Assembly (NCBI GenBank): GCA_043755595.1
Contig: JAYUSQ010000150.1
Coordinates: 1-18,844, forward strand
DNA length: 18,844 bases
Reading direction: 5' to 3'
DNA from: VFZP01 sp043755595
Lineage (GTDB): Bacteria > Acidobacteriota > Terriglobia > Bryobacterales > Bryobacteraceae
Shown: one piece after another, positions 7,519 to 15,428 of the stretch
How the letters are laid out: every line of letters begins with the position of its first letter
Position numbering within the stretch: the stretch's first letter is position 1
Position numbers and translations under genes: made by a program
The notes under the pieces: model-generated
Databases searched by the model: none
Seen by the model: the letters and a program-made list of their open reading frames with translations, nothing else
Told to the model about the DNA's origin: nothing

Positions 7519-7594
7519 GCCACCCTAGCTCAGTTGGTAGAGCATCTCATTCGTAATGAGAGGGTCGTCAGTTCGACTCTGACGGGTGGCTCCA
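7519..7594 (+). tRNA. tRNA-Thr(CGT), CCA encoded
   Basis: A full cloverleaf can be folded. The acceptor arm GCCACCC (7519-7525) pairs with GGGTGGC (7584-7590), the D arm contains AGCTCAGTTGGTAGAGC, and the anticodon stem TCTCA/TGAGA encloses loop TTCGTAA with anticodon CGT at 7552-7554. The T loop is TTCGACT. The discriminator base T is followed by an encoded CCA. The anticodon CGT reads ACG threonine codons. It is a single-gene transcript on the plus strand, closed by the terminator directly downstream. Confidence 0.97.
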
Positions 7595-7603
7595 GTTCGT
7601 ACG

Positions 7604-7646
7604 AACGGGCGATTCGAGGCTTCTCGGATTGCCCGTTTGGCTTTTT
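7604..7646 (+). terminator. Intrinsic terminator after tRNA-Thr
   Basis: A 15-base-pair stem (7604-7618 with 7623-7637, two G-U wobbles) closes a four-base loop GCTT. It is followed by TGGC and a run of five T (7642-7646). It starts ten bases after the tRNA CCA and separates the tRNA transcript from glnS, which therefore needs its own promoter. Confidence 0.88.
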
Positions 7647-7671
7647 GCACTGTCTCTACCCCACCCATCGC

Positions 7672-7677
7672 TATACT
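7672..7677 (+). promoter_or_regulatory. Candidate -10 element (TATACT) for glnS
   Basis: TATACT lies between the tRNA terminator and glnS and ends seven bases before the ATG at 7685, with no Shine-Dalgarno sequence in between. Transcription would start at or next to the start codon. A convincing -35 at normal spacing is lacking; TTGCAC at 7645-7650 is too far away. Confidence 0.42.
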
Positions 7678-7684
7678 GATTTTT

Positions 7685-9382
7685 ATGTCAATTGAGAGCG
7701 CCACTGCGACGCCCCGCCCGTCTAACTTCATCCGCGACATCATCCTGCAAGACAACGAAACGGGCAAGTACGGCGGACGCGTACACACGCGCTTTCCACC
7801 GGAGCCTAACGGCTATCTGCACATCGGCCATGCCAAATCGATCTGCTTGAACTTCGGGCTGGCCAAGGAGTTCGGCGGCAAGTGCAATTTGCGGTTTGAC
7901 GATACCAACCCCTCGAAAGAAGAGACTGAATACGTCGAGTCGATCATTGAAGACGTGCGTTGGCTGGGCTTCGATTGGGAAGACCGGCAGTACTACGCTT
8001 CCGACTATTTCGACCAGTTGTATGCTTGGGCGATTCAGCTGATCAAAGCGGGCAAAGCCTACGTGTGCGACCTGACGCCTGAGCAGGTGCGCGAGTATCG
8101 AGGCACGCCGAGCGAACCGGGCAAAGGCAGCCCCTATCGCGATCGTTCTGTCGAGGAGAACCTCGATCTGTTTGAACGTATGCGCGCTGGTGAATTCCCG
8201 GACGGGTCGCGAACTCTGCGCACCAAGATCGACATGGGGTCGCCAAATTTCAACATGCGCGACCCGGTGATGTACCGCATTCTCCGTGCGACGCACCACC
8301 GTACCGGCGACAAATGGTGCATCTATCCGATGTACGATTATGCGCATGGCGAATGCGATTCGATCGAAGGCATCACGCATTCCATTTGTACGCTTGAGTT
8401 TGAGGATCACCGTCCGCTGTACGACTGGTATGTCGAAAACCTCGGCATTCATCACCCGCAACAGATTGAGTTTGACCGGCTGAACATCGCCAACACCATG
8501 CTCAGCAAGCGCAAGCTGTTGATGCTGGTGCAGAAGGGGCTGGTTTCCGGGTGGGATGATCCTCGGATGCCGACGCTTTCCGGCCTGCGCCGCCGCGGCT
8601 ACACTCCAGAGGCGATCCGGCAGTTCTGCGGAACAATTGGCGTTTCGAAGACGAACGGCATGATTGAATTCGCACTCCTGGAGCACTGTCTGCGCGAGGA
8701 TCTGAACAAGCGCGCGGCCCGTGTGTTGGGCGTGGTCGATCCGATTCGGGTTGTAATTGATAATTATCCCGAGGGCCTGGTCGAGGAGATGGACGCCGTC
8801 AATAATCCCGAAGACCCGTCGGCGGGCAGCCACAAGGTTCCTTTCTCCCGAGTGCTTTACATCGAGCGTGACGACTTCCGGGAGGATCCGCCCAAGGGGT
8901 TCTACCGTCTTTCGCCCGGCCGCGAGGTTCGGCTGCGGTACGCCTACTTTGTCACTTGCACCAGCGTCGTCAAAGACGAGCAGACTGGCGAAGTGATCGA
9001 AATCCATTGCACATATGACCCAGCTAGCAAGGGAGGCAATTCGCCGGACGGGCGGAAGGTCAAGTCGACGATGCACTGGGTTTCTGCCGCCCATGCGCTT
9101 GATTGCGAGGTTCGTTTATATGACAACCTTTTCCTTCCAAATTTCTTGGAAGCAGTTGAAGGGAAGGACTTTACTGAATCTCTGAATCCGGATTCCCTGG
9201 TAGTGCGGACGGCCAAGGTTGAGCCGAGTATCGCGAATGCCGTACCCGGCAGTTTGTACCAGTTTGAGCGGGTCGCTTATTTTTGCGTAGACAAAGATTC
9301 CACGCCAGGGCGGCCGGTGTTTAACCGTACTGTACAACTTAAAGATACATGGGCAAAGGTCGAGAAAAAGACGAAGCTCTGA
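7685..9382 (+). CDS. glnS: Glutaminyl-tRNA synthetase (class Ic)
   Basis: A 565-residue GlnRS that charges tRNA-Gln directly with glutamine in the cytoplasm. The N-terminal Rossmann fold has FPPEPNGYLHIGHAKS with HIGH at residues 47-50; the KMSKS-equivalent loop is MLSKR (272-276), and the PNG before HIGH and LRFDDTNP (70-77) are typical of GlnRS rather than bacterial GluRS. The C-terminal half carries the two beta-barrel anticodon-binding domains. Length is close to the 554 residues of the E. coli enzyme. The open frame continues upstream to 7586, but that part runs through the terminator and the tRNA 3' end, so the ATG at 7685 is the start. It is monocistronic between the terminator and cpaB. 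GlnRS is present in only some bacterial groups and implies that glutamine charging need not go through GatCAB. Confidence 0.97.
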   Translation: MSIESATATPRPSNFIRDIILQDNETGKYGGRVHTRFPPEPNGYLHIGHAKSICLNFGLAKEFGGKCNLRFDDTNPSKEETEYVESIIEDVRWLGFDWEDRQYYASDYFDQLYAWAIQLIKAGKAYVCDLTPEQVREYRGTPSEPGKGSPYRDRSVEENLDLFERMRAGEFPDGSRTLRTKIDMGSPNFNMRDPVMYRILRATHHRTGDKWCIYPMYDYAHGECDSIEGITHSICTLEFEDHRPLYDWYVENLGIHHPQQIEFDRLNIANTMLSKRKLLMLVQKGLVSGWDDPRMPTLSGLRRRGYTPEAIRQFCGTIGVSKTNGMIEFALLEHCLREDLNKRAARVLGVVDPIRVVIDNYPEGLVEEMDAVNNPEDPSAGSHKVPFSRVLYIERDDFREDPPKGFYRLSPGREVRLRYAYFVTCTSVVKDEQTGEVIEIHCTYDPASKGGNSPDGRKVKSTMHWVSAAHALDCEVRLYDNLFLPNFLEAVEGKDFTESLNPDSLVVRTAKVEPSIANAVPGSLYQFERVAYFCVDKDSTPGRPVFNRTVQLKDTWAKVEKKTKL

Positions 9383-9461
9383 ACGCTGACATGCGAAGGC
9401 CGGTAGTGCTAAAGTCGGCTGCCTGACAGGCCGATGGATCTAGCAGAATAGCTGCTGGACC

Positions 9462-10328
9462 ATGAAAAAGAACGTCGCCCCGATCCTGGTCATTGCCTTT
9501 GTGATGGCAATTGTATGTACGGCTGTCTTCTATGGACTGGTTGCCGGTAAGCTGGGCTCAGGAGCGGAAGCCAATGGCACGCCGCATGTGCTTGTTGCCA
9601 AGCGCGCTATCGTGCGGGGAGCGAGCGTTAGCGTGCTCGATACCCAGTCGGTGCCCTGGAAGGATACCGTGCCGGAGGGGGCTCTTCGTGAGCCTACTCA
9701 GGCCGACGGGCAGACGGCGCTCACCGATATTGCCGCGGGTGAGCCATTGCTTGCGTCGCGTCTGATCAACAAAAGGAGCGGGGACGGCTTGGGAATTCCC
9801 TCCGGGATGCGGGCCGTGTCGGTTCAGGTTCACGACTCGAGCGGAGTAGTGGCGATGCTCAAGCCGGGCCATCGAGTCGATGTGCAGGCTGTGTATTCAC
9901 GGTCGGGTTCCAATCAGGAAGCTGAGATTCGTACCGTGCTTGAGAACATCGAGATCCTTAAAATCAATCCCGTTCCCGAGGCGGCCCCCGGGCGGCCTAC
10001 GCTGCCGGTGGCCACCTTGTTGGTCGCCCCGTCAGAGGCCGATACGGTTGGCTTGGCCGATGCGATCGCCCGTGTACGTCTTGTCCTGCGGAATCCGCTT
10101 GATTCAGATAAGTTCCCTCGCAATACGATCGGCGCCGCAGGATTGATGCGCGGCGGTATGGCCCAGGTCACCACGGCTGTAACTCAATATCGGGCGCCCA
10201 TGACGCCGGCTCCTGTAGCCGCGGTTGGCCCTCCGCGAACGACTGGTTCCGGCTTATCCTTGGCTTCTGGATCCGATCCGGCTGCCTGCAATCCTCCCAA
10301 AGCTGAAGGCACAGCTTCCCCGAGGTAG
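9462..10328 (+). CDS. cpaB: Flp pilus assembly protein CpaB/RcpC
   Basis: A 288-residue CpaB/RcpC protein, the periplasmic component linked to the secretin of Tad (Flp) pilus systems. One N-terminal membrane anchor (about residues 7-28) is followed by an SAF domain (about 42-105, VLVAKRAIVRGASVSVLDT) and an RcpC domain starting at SGMRAVSVQV and containing MLKPGHRVDVQAV. The C-terminal 60 residues are Pro/Thr/Ala-rich and low in complexity. The start ATG has no clear Shine-Dalgarno sequence. It is the first of three Tad genes, followed six bases later by tadB. The rest of the machine (secretin CpaC/RcpA, TadZ/CpaE, TadA/CpaF ATPase, prepilin, TadV) is not in the window, so these genes act with partners encoded elsewhere or form a reduced system. 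Confidence 0.9.
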   Translation: MKKNVAPILVIAFVMAIVCTAVFYGLVAGKLGSGAEANGTPHVLVAKRAIVRGASVSVLDTQSVPWKDTVPEGALREPTQADGQTALTDIAAGEPLLASRLINKRSGDGLGIPSGMRAVSVQVHDSSGVVAMLKPGHRVDVQAVYSRSGSNQEAEIRTVLENIEILKINPVPEAAPGRPTLPVATLLVAPSEADTVGLADAIARVRLVLRNPLDSDKFPRNTIGAAGLMRGGMAQVTTAVTQYRAPMTPAPVAAVGPPRTTGSGLSLASGSDPAACNPPKAEGTASPR

Positions 10329-10334
10329 TTCGTT

Positions 10335-11351
10335 ATGGTTGCGCTCCTGGTTTTGGCTGTTTTCGCCATCACTTTTGTGGTGGTGATAGCCGTGATCGCC
10401 GCCGGCCGCCATTTGACAACCCCCAAATCCCCAGAACCGGCGGTGGCGTCCGATCAAGCCGACGAGATTGAATCGGCCGCCGTTCCAGCATCGAGCGCGG
10501 CAATCGATTTCGACTGGCTGACTCCCGTCATCGCACCCGGGCTGCTCAACGCCGAATCTTTGAGCACAATCTCGGTGTGGGATCGCCTGCTCGCGAGATT
10601 CGACGGAATCGAGATCATGAAGCAGCACTTGGCGCAGTCCGGCATGGTGTGGACTGTGGGCCGTCTGACCTCGATGATGATGCTGTCTGGCGTAGCGACG
10701 CTTGCGATCCTTTGGAAGATGAGCTGGGCCGCTACTCCGGTGACGTTAGCGGTATCTCTGATAGCGGCTGCTGCGCCATACCTGGTGGTTCTCCGCCGGC
10801 GCCGGATGCGGCTGGCCAAACTAGAAGAGCAGTTTCCGGAAGCGTTGGACTCTCTGGCGCGGTCGGTTCGGGCGGGCAATGCATTGGCTCCTGCTTTTGA
10901 ACTCTTGGCGCGCGAAGCGGCGCAGCCCCTGGCCGGTGAACTTCGCCGCACCATTAATCAGCGTTCACTCGGCGGAAATTGGGACGAGGCGTTGGAAGGG
11001 TTAGCCCAAAGAGTGCCAGTGGCGGAAGTCAGTGTATTCGTTGGAGCCTTGCAACTGCAGAGCCGGGCAGGTGGAAAATTGCATGAAGTGCTGGCGAAAC
11101 TGGCTGAAACCATGCGTGAGTCGGCCGCTCTCAAGAGTGAAGTTCGCTCGATTGCTGCCCACGGCAAACTGACCGGGGCCGTTCTGACGATTTTGCCTCT
11201 GATCATCGGCTGCATGATGACTTACGTCAACCCGCCGCAGATGCTGATTCTGTGGAATGACCCGCTCGGCAATACGCTGATCTGGGGGGCGATCGGTTGC
11301 CTGATTTTGGCTCATTTTGTGATTCGCAAGCTGGTTGATATACGGATATGA
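10335..11351 (+). CDS. tadB: Tad/type II secretion inner-membrane platform protein TadB
   Basis: A 338-residue inner-membrane protein of the TadB/GspF type, which forms the platform that the assembly ATPase acts on. Residues 1-24 form one membrane segment, about 95-150 hold two more, and a cytoplasmic type II secretion F domain (about 165-290, FPEALDSLARSVRAGNALAP onwards) leads to two C-terminal membrane helices (LTGAVLTILPLIIGCMM and LIWGAIGCLILAHFVI). The start ATG at 10335 is backed by GAGG at 10322-10325, inside the end of cpaB. Its TGA overlaps the tadC ATG (ATGA, 11348-11351). Pairing with TadC is usual in Tad loci. Confidence 0.9.
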   Translation: MVALLVLAVFAITFVVVIAVIAAGRHLTTPKSPEPAVASDQADEIESAAVPASSAAIDFDWLTPVIAPGLLNAESLSTISVWDRLLARFDGIEIMKQHLAQSGMVWTVGRLTSMMMLSGVATLAILWKMSWAATPVTLAVSLIAAAAPYLVVLRRRRMRLAKLEEQFPEALDSLARSVRAGNALAPAFELLAREAAQPLAGELRRTINQRSLGGNWDEALEGLAQRVPVAEVSVFVGALQLQSRAGGKLHEVLAKLAETMRESAALKSEVRSIAAHGKLTGAVLTILPLIIGCMMTYVNPPQMLILWNDPLGNTLIWGAIGCLILAHFVIRKLVDIRI

Positions 11352-12235
11352 CCTTGCTGTTTGCCGCTTTCTTCGCCTTCATCCTGCTGGCTGTCACCGG
11401 CGCCGGGCTGGCCTATCAGCGTTGGGCCAATGAGCAGGCTGAGGTTGGCAGTGCGCCGGGCGACGAACCGGAGACCTCGCCCTGGACCGGCATCCTGGTT
11501 GCTCTCGGCAAGACCGTCGGGTCGTTTAAAACTGACGATAGACTCCGAAGCCTCCTTTTCCGGGCCGGCTACCGTTCGCCTGGGGCGGTGGCGCTTTTCC
11601 ACGGGTCGCAGGTTGCCGCGGGCGTTATCATGGCCGTTATCACCGAGTGGGTTGTATTGTGGCAATCCAGTAACGCCACCAGCTTGTTCGTACCGGCAGT
11701 GTGCGCTCTCGGCTTCGGGTATCTGGCTCCTAAGGGCGTACTCGACTGGCAAGTTCGACAACGGGCGTATCGTTTGCGCTCGGCGTTGCCGCCCGCTCTC
11801 GATCTGATGGTGCTGGCGCTTGAGGCCGGCCAAACGATCGATCAGGGCATCCTCGAAGCATCACGCACGGTTCGTCGCGTTTACCCGGACCTCGCGTCCG
11901 AACTCACATTTTGCTCGCTTGAAATGCGCGCCGGTACGCCCCGTGGCGAAGCCCTGCGGCGGATGGGTGAGCGATGCGGCGAAGAGGAAGTTCGCAAGCT
12001 CGTCACCGTGTTAGTGGACGGCGAGCGTTTTGGCGCGAGCCTCGGACCCGCTTTGCGTTCGCATGCGCATTACTTGCGCGCCCGCATGCGGCATAAGGCT
12101 CAGGAAGCGTCTCGAAAGCTCACGGTCAAGCTGGTGATCCCGGTCTTCTTCCTGATCTTTCCGTCAGTGCTGCTGGTCACCCTTGGCCCGGCCTATCTGC
12201 AACTGCGCCTTTTTCTCGATAACGTATTGAAGTAG
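11348..12235 (+). CDS. tadC: Tad/type II secretion inner-membrane platform protein TadC
   Basis: A 295-residue TadC-type membrane protein, partner of TadB in the Flp pilus platform. It has an N-terminal membrane helix (2-23), two helices around 80-125, a cytoplasmic type II secretion F domain (about 146-260; LPPALDLMVLALEAGQTIDQ and SLEMRAGTPRGEALRRMG) and a C-terminal hydrophobic stretch (VIPVFFLIFPSVLLVTLGP). It is translationally coupled to tadB by ATGA. Its own stop TAG shares its last base with the GTG of the glycosylase gene (TAGTG, 12233-12237), so the DNA repair gene is directly coupled to it, an odd partner for a pilus gene. Confidence 0.9.
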   Translation: MTLLFAAFFAFILLAVTGAGLAYQRWANEQAEVGSAPGDEPETSPWTGILVALGKTVGSFKTDDRLRSLLFRAGYRSPGAVALFHGSQVAAGVIMAVITEWVVLWQSSNATSLFVPAVCALGFGYLAPKGVLDWQVRQRAYRLRSALPPALDLMVLALEAGQTIDQGILEASRTVRRVYPDLASELTFCSLEMRAGTPRGEALRRMGERCGEEEVRKLVTVLVDGERFGASLGPALRSHAHYLRARMRHKAQEASRKLTVKLVIPVFFLIFPSVLLVTLGPAYLQLRLFLDNVLK

Positions 12236-12756
12236 TGCCCAGCTATTGCAGCTTTTGCCGGCTGCGTTCAGAAGACGATCTCCATCGCGTCTACCATGAT
12301 CGCGACTACGGCTCGCGCATCGACAGCGACAACGAACTCTTCGGCCGCCTTCTGCTTGAGATCAATCAAGCGGGGCTCTCGTGGGAGACGATTCTCAAAA
12401 AACAGGATCACTTCCGGCGCGCCTGTCACGGTTATGAGGTTGCGAGGGTTGCCGCGTACAACCAACAGGATCAAGCTCGCCTGATGGGCGATCCCGGTGT
12501 CATCCGGAATCGGCTCAAAGTCGAGGCGGCGATTTTCAACGCCCAACGCGTCCTCCTGCTGCAAACCGAGTTCGGCTCGTTCCGTGGCTGGATCGAGCGC
12601 CATCATCCCCAGCCGCTCTCCGAATGGGTGCGTCTGTTCAAGAAAACGTTCCGCTTCACCGGCGGTCAGATTGTCAACGAGTTTCTAATCTCCACCGGTT
12701 ATCTGCCCGGCGCACACGATGAAGACTGTTCTCGCTTCGGTCCTCCAGTAGACTAG
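12235..12756 (+). CDS. tag: DNA-3-methyladenine glycosylase I family
   Basis: A 173-residue Tag-family base-excision enzyme that removes 3-methyladenine from alkylated DNA. The E. coli Tag zinc ligands have counterparts here: Cys5, His21 (YHDRDYG), and His161 with Cys165 (HDEDC). The base-recognition residues Glu42 and Trp50 (EINQAGLSW) sit at the same mutual spacing as Glu38 and Trp46 of E. coli. It is slightly shorter than the 187-residue E. coli enzyme, the difference lying in the middle. A second cysteine (Cys8) follows the first. The GTG start overlaps the tadC stop by one base and there is no nearby ATG alternative. The next gene starts six bases downstream. Confidence 0.9.
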   Translation: MPSYCSFCRLRSEDDLHRVYHDRDYGSRIDSDNELFGRLLLEINQAGLSWETILKKQDHFRRACHGYEVARVAAYNQQDQARLMGDPGVIRNRLKVEAAIFNAQRVLLLQTEFGSFRGWIERHHPQPLSEWVRLFKKTFRFTGGQIVNEFLISTGYLPGAHDEDCSRFGPPVD

Positions 12757-12762
12757 ACAGAA

Positions 12763-14145
12763 ATGACACGACGAGAGCTTCTTATGCTTACGGCCGGTTT
12801 GCTGGCCGGAGCGACTGGAGCCGCCGCGGCTGAGCCGGCCGCCAAGCCAAACATAGTTTTCATCCTGGCCGACGATTTGGGCTACGGGAATGTTGGCTGC
12901 TATGGACAGCGGAAGATCAAGACCCCTCACATCGATCGGTTGGCCGCCGAAGGGATGCGCTTCACCGACGCCTATGCCGGCGCGACAGTGTGCGCGCCCT
13001 CGCGCTGCGCCCTCATGACCGGGCTCCACACCGGACACGGCCGCACGCGCGGCAACCTGTATCCGGATTTACCGCTTCGCCCGCAGGACATCACCGTCAC
13101 CGAACTGCTCAAAAGCGCGGGCTACCGCACCGGTCTGTTCGGGAAATGGTCGCTCGGCAACATCGGCACGACTGGCCATCCCCCACGCAAGGGCTTTGAT
13201 GAATGGTTCGGCTTCTTCAATCAAAACCACGCGCACACCTACTACCCGGATGCGCTGGTCGACAACGACACGCTTCACATGCTCCCGGGCAATATGGGCA
13301 CGCCGCACGAGTATGCGCCCGACGTGATTCTCGAGCGGGGACTCGCCTTTCTGCGCAAACCGGATCCGAAGCCCATGTTCGTCCAGTTTGCCTTCACGAT
13401 TCCACATGCCAACAACGAACTCGGCCGCGACACCGGCAACGGCATGGAGGTGCCGTCGACCGAACCCTACAGTGCCGAATCCTGGCCCGCGCCCGATAAG
13501 AACTTCGCCGCGATGGTGACACGGCTTGACACTGCTGTGGGGCGAATCGTCGAAACTCTCCGCGGGGCCGGCAAGGCCGCGAACACGCTCATCATCTTCA
13601 CCAGCGACAACGGGCCGCACAGTGAAGGCGGGCACAACCCGGACTTCTTTGACGACAATGGGCCGTTACGCGGTATCAAGCGCGATCTGTACGAAGGCGG
13701 GATTCGCGTGCCGTTCATCGCGTCCTGGCCGGGCCGGATTCAGGCTGGCTCGGTGAATTCACACCCGATCGCTTTCTGGGACTTCCTGCCGACCGCGTGC
13801 GAAATCGGTGGAGCGCGTACACCGCCAAAGCTCGACGGGCTCTCTTTCCTTCCCACGCTCACCAATCAACCGGGGCAGCGTGACCACCAATATTTCTACT
13901 GGGAGTTCCACGAGCGGCGCTTTTCTCAGGCCGTTCGTTTAGGTTTCTGGAAAGGCGTCCGCTCCTATCCAGGGCAACCACTGCAGTTGTTCGATCTGAA
14001 AACCGATTTGGGAGAAACCCGGGATGTGGCGGCTACTCATCCCGACGTCGCGGCCCGAATCGAGAAGATTCTCGCCGCTGCCAGGACGGAGTCGCCGGAA
14101 TGGCCGGTGGGTGGTGCGGACAATCTATCTAGTAAGGGCAAATAG
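12763..14145 (+). CDS. Arylsulfatase-type sulfatase, Tat-signal candidate
   Basis: A 460-residue sulfatase of the alkaline-phosphatase superfamily that hydrolyses sulfate esters after conversion of an active-site cysteine to formylglycine. The CxPxR motif is VCAPSRCALMTG with Cys77 and Arg81. Metal-site residues are in ILADDLGYG (Asp37, Asp38) and TSDNGPH, and KWSLG supplies a conserved lysine. The N-terminus MTRRELLMLTAGLLAGATG has a twin arginine followed by a hydrophobic stretch and an Ala-rich cleavage region near 23, suggesting Tat export. Substrate unknown; plant, algal or animal sulfated polysaccharides are usual for such genes. It lies six bases after the glycosylase and fourteen before the kinase. 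The formylglycine-generating enzyme is not in the window. Confidence 0.93.
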   Translation: MTRRELLMLTAGLLAGATGAAAAEPAAKPNIVFILADDLGYGNVGCYGQRKIKTPHIDRLAAEGMRFTDAYAGATVCAPSRCALMTGLHTGHGRTRGNLYPDLPLRPQDITVTELLKSAGYRTGLFGKWSLGNIGTTGHPPRKGFDEWFGFFNQNHAHTYYPDALVDNDTLHMLPGNMGTPHEYAPDVILERGLAFLRKPDPKPMFVQFAFTIPHANNELGRDTGNGMEVPSTEPYSAESWPAPDKNFAAMVTRLDTAVGRIVETLRGAGKAANTLIIFTSDNGPHSEGGHNPDFFDDNGPLRGIKRDLYEGGIRVPFIASWPGRIQAGSVNSHPIAFWDFLPTACEIGGARTPPKLDGLSFLPTLTNQPGQRDHQYFYWEFHERRFSQAVRLGFWKGVRSYPGQPLQLFDLKTDLGETRDVAATHPDVAARIEKILAAARTESPEWPVGGADNLSSKGK

Positions 14146-14159
14146 GCTAAATATTCTAG

Positions 14160-15404
14160 GTGAACCGGTCGATATGTGAACTGGAGAACGGATTGGGCAC
14201 CGACATCCACCCAGCACCGCACTATCGACAGCCAAGCGAAGGACGCACGCCTTGTATTGAGGCGACGCGCGATTTCGACATCCTCAAAGGGCAGTTCCTG
14301 GCGGGCTTGAATCACGAACTCCGCACCCCGCTGAGCGGTGTGATCGGTATGACCGATCTGCTTGCCGAGACAACTTTGCAGGGTGAACAGGTTGAGTATG
14401 TTGAAGCGATTCGCGAGTGTGCCGCTCAACTGCTTGAGGCCCTCAATGCGCTGCTGGACTATTCGGCCATTTCGGCTGGCCATACGCAGGCGCAGAACGT
14501 CGAATTCGCACTGCTCGATTTGCTCGAAAATCTGGCTTCGGACGCGTCAGCTAAAGCACAGGCCAAGGGCCTACGCCTGATCACGGATTGGGATTCGACC
14601 TTACCCGAATCGATTATTGGCGACGAGCGGTATTTGCGCCAGATCCTCCATCAACTGTTGCGGAATGCCATTAAATTCACAGCTCGCGGAGAGATTAGAG
14701 TCTCGGCTGACGTTGAAGCAGGCCCCTCCGGTGGCCGATTGCGGGTCCAGATCGTGGACACCGGCATCGGTATTCCAGAAGATAAACTGCGCCTGATCTT
14801 TCAGGCTTTCCGCCAACTCGACTGTGGGCTAGCCAGGGCCTATAGCGGGCTCGGTTTAGGGTTAGCGCTTTCCGACAGACTGATTCGCGTGATGGGTGGC
14901 GAAATCGCGGTCGAGAGCACCTTGGGCCGGGGCGCCACTTTTACCATCCGGTTACCCCTTGCGATTCCGATGACTGCCGGCAAGCCACTGCCGATCACAA
15001 ACCGAGACCGGCGGCGCCCGTTGATTCTGGTTGTCGAAGACAGCAAGATTTCCCAGCGCGTGGTTGAGCACATCCTTGAGCGGGCCGAGTGTGACGTTCT
15101 GATCGCCGACAGCGGCGAAAGCGGAATTCGGCTGGTGGCGACCCGGCCGATCGACCTCGTCTTAATGGATCTTCAAATGCCGGGCATGGACGGCTTCGCC
15201 GCGTCAACCGCCATTCGTAATCTCCCGGGTGGTCACGATATTCCTATCCTGGCCCTGACGGCCAATTATTCGGATGAGCATCGCGCCTTTTGCCGTGAAG
15301 TGGGCATGCAGGGTTTCCTCTCTAAACCGATCAATCGAGAGGAGCTAGTCAGCGCGCTTCAGACGCAACTCGGAGGCGACTACCGAATCGCCAGCCAGGA
15401 GTAG
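14160..15404 (+). CDS. Soluble hybrid histidine kinase (HisKA-HATPase-REC)
   Basis: A 414-residue hybrid sensor kinase without membrane segments or a recognisable sensor domain. The dimerisation/phosphoacceptor domain has FLAGLNHELRTPLSGVIG with His52. The ATPase domain shows the N box LLRNAIKFT (Asn169), G1 DTGIGI (200-205) and G2 GLGLGLA (230-236). The C-terminal receiver has Glu293/Asp294, phosphoacceptor Asp337 (LVLMDLQMPGMDG), Thr367 and Lys389 (SKP). The first 35 residues are polar and unassigned. The GTG at 14160 has no Shine-Dalgarno sequence; an in-frame TTG at 14193 has GGAG at a good distance and would remove 11 residues. A phosphotransfer protein or DNA-binding regulator is not nearby, so input and output are unknown. 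Confidence 0.92.
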   Translation: MNRSICELENGLGTDIHPAPHYRQPSEGRTPCIEATRDFDILKGQFLAGLNHELRTPLSGVIGMTDLLAETTLQGEQVEYVEAIRECAAQLLEALNALLDYSAISAGHTQAQNVEFALLDLLENLASDASAKAQAKGLRLITDWDSTLPESIIGDERYLRQILHQLLRNAIKFTARGEIRVSADVEAGPSGGRLRVQIVDTGIGIPEDKLRLIFQAFRQLDCGLARAYSGLGLGLALSDRLIRVMGGEIAVESTLGRGATFTIRLPLAIPMTAGKPLPITNRDRRRPLILVVEDSKISQRVVEHILERAECDVLIADSGESGIRLVATRPIDLVLMDLQMPGMDGFAASTAIRNLPGGHDIPILALTANYSDEHRAFCREVGMQGFLSKPINREELVSALQTQLGGDYRIASQE

Positions 15405-15428
15405 TCTTCCCTCCGGACTACGGCTGGC
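15390..15428. terminator. Hairpin across two convergent stop codons, candidate bidirectional terminator
   Basis: An outer stem GCCAGCC (15390-15396) with GGCTGGC (15422-15428) and an inner stem GTAGTC (15401-15406) with GACTAC (15416-15421) can stack, leaving a four-base bulge AGGA and a nine-base loop. The TAG stops of the kinase gene and of the M23 peptidase gene (minus strand) lie in opposite arms of the inner stem. No T-run follows on either side, so intrinsic termination is uncertain. Confidence 0.5.

Noticed and set aside
7519..7594. tRNA-Thr as the attachment site of an integrated element
   Set aside because: No integrase gene and no direct repeat of the tRNA 3' end was found in the window; the flanks look like ordinary chromosome.
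7586..7684. In-frame 33-codon upstream extension of GlnRS
   Set aside because: It overlaps the tRNA-Thr 3' end and the whole terminator hairpin, and family alignment starts after the ATG at 7685.
7688..9094. A 468-codon open frame antisense to glnS
   Set aside because: It lies entirely within an unmistakable GlnRS gene and shows no domain or signal.
9423..9449. CTGACA and CAGAAT as a cpaB promoter
   Set aside because: Spacing is only 15 bases and the -10 match is poor; too weak to annotate.
9401..9461. Inverted repeats (TCGGC/GCCGA and AGCAG/CTGCT) between glnS and cpaB as a terminator or operator
   Set aside because: Stems are only five base pairs, loops are long or trivial and no T-run follows; not better than chance in GC-rich DNA.
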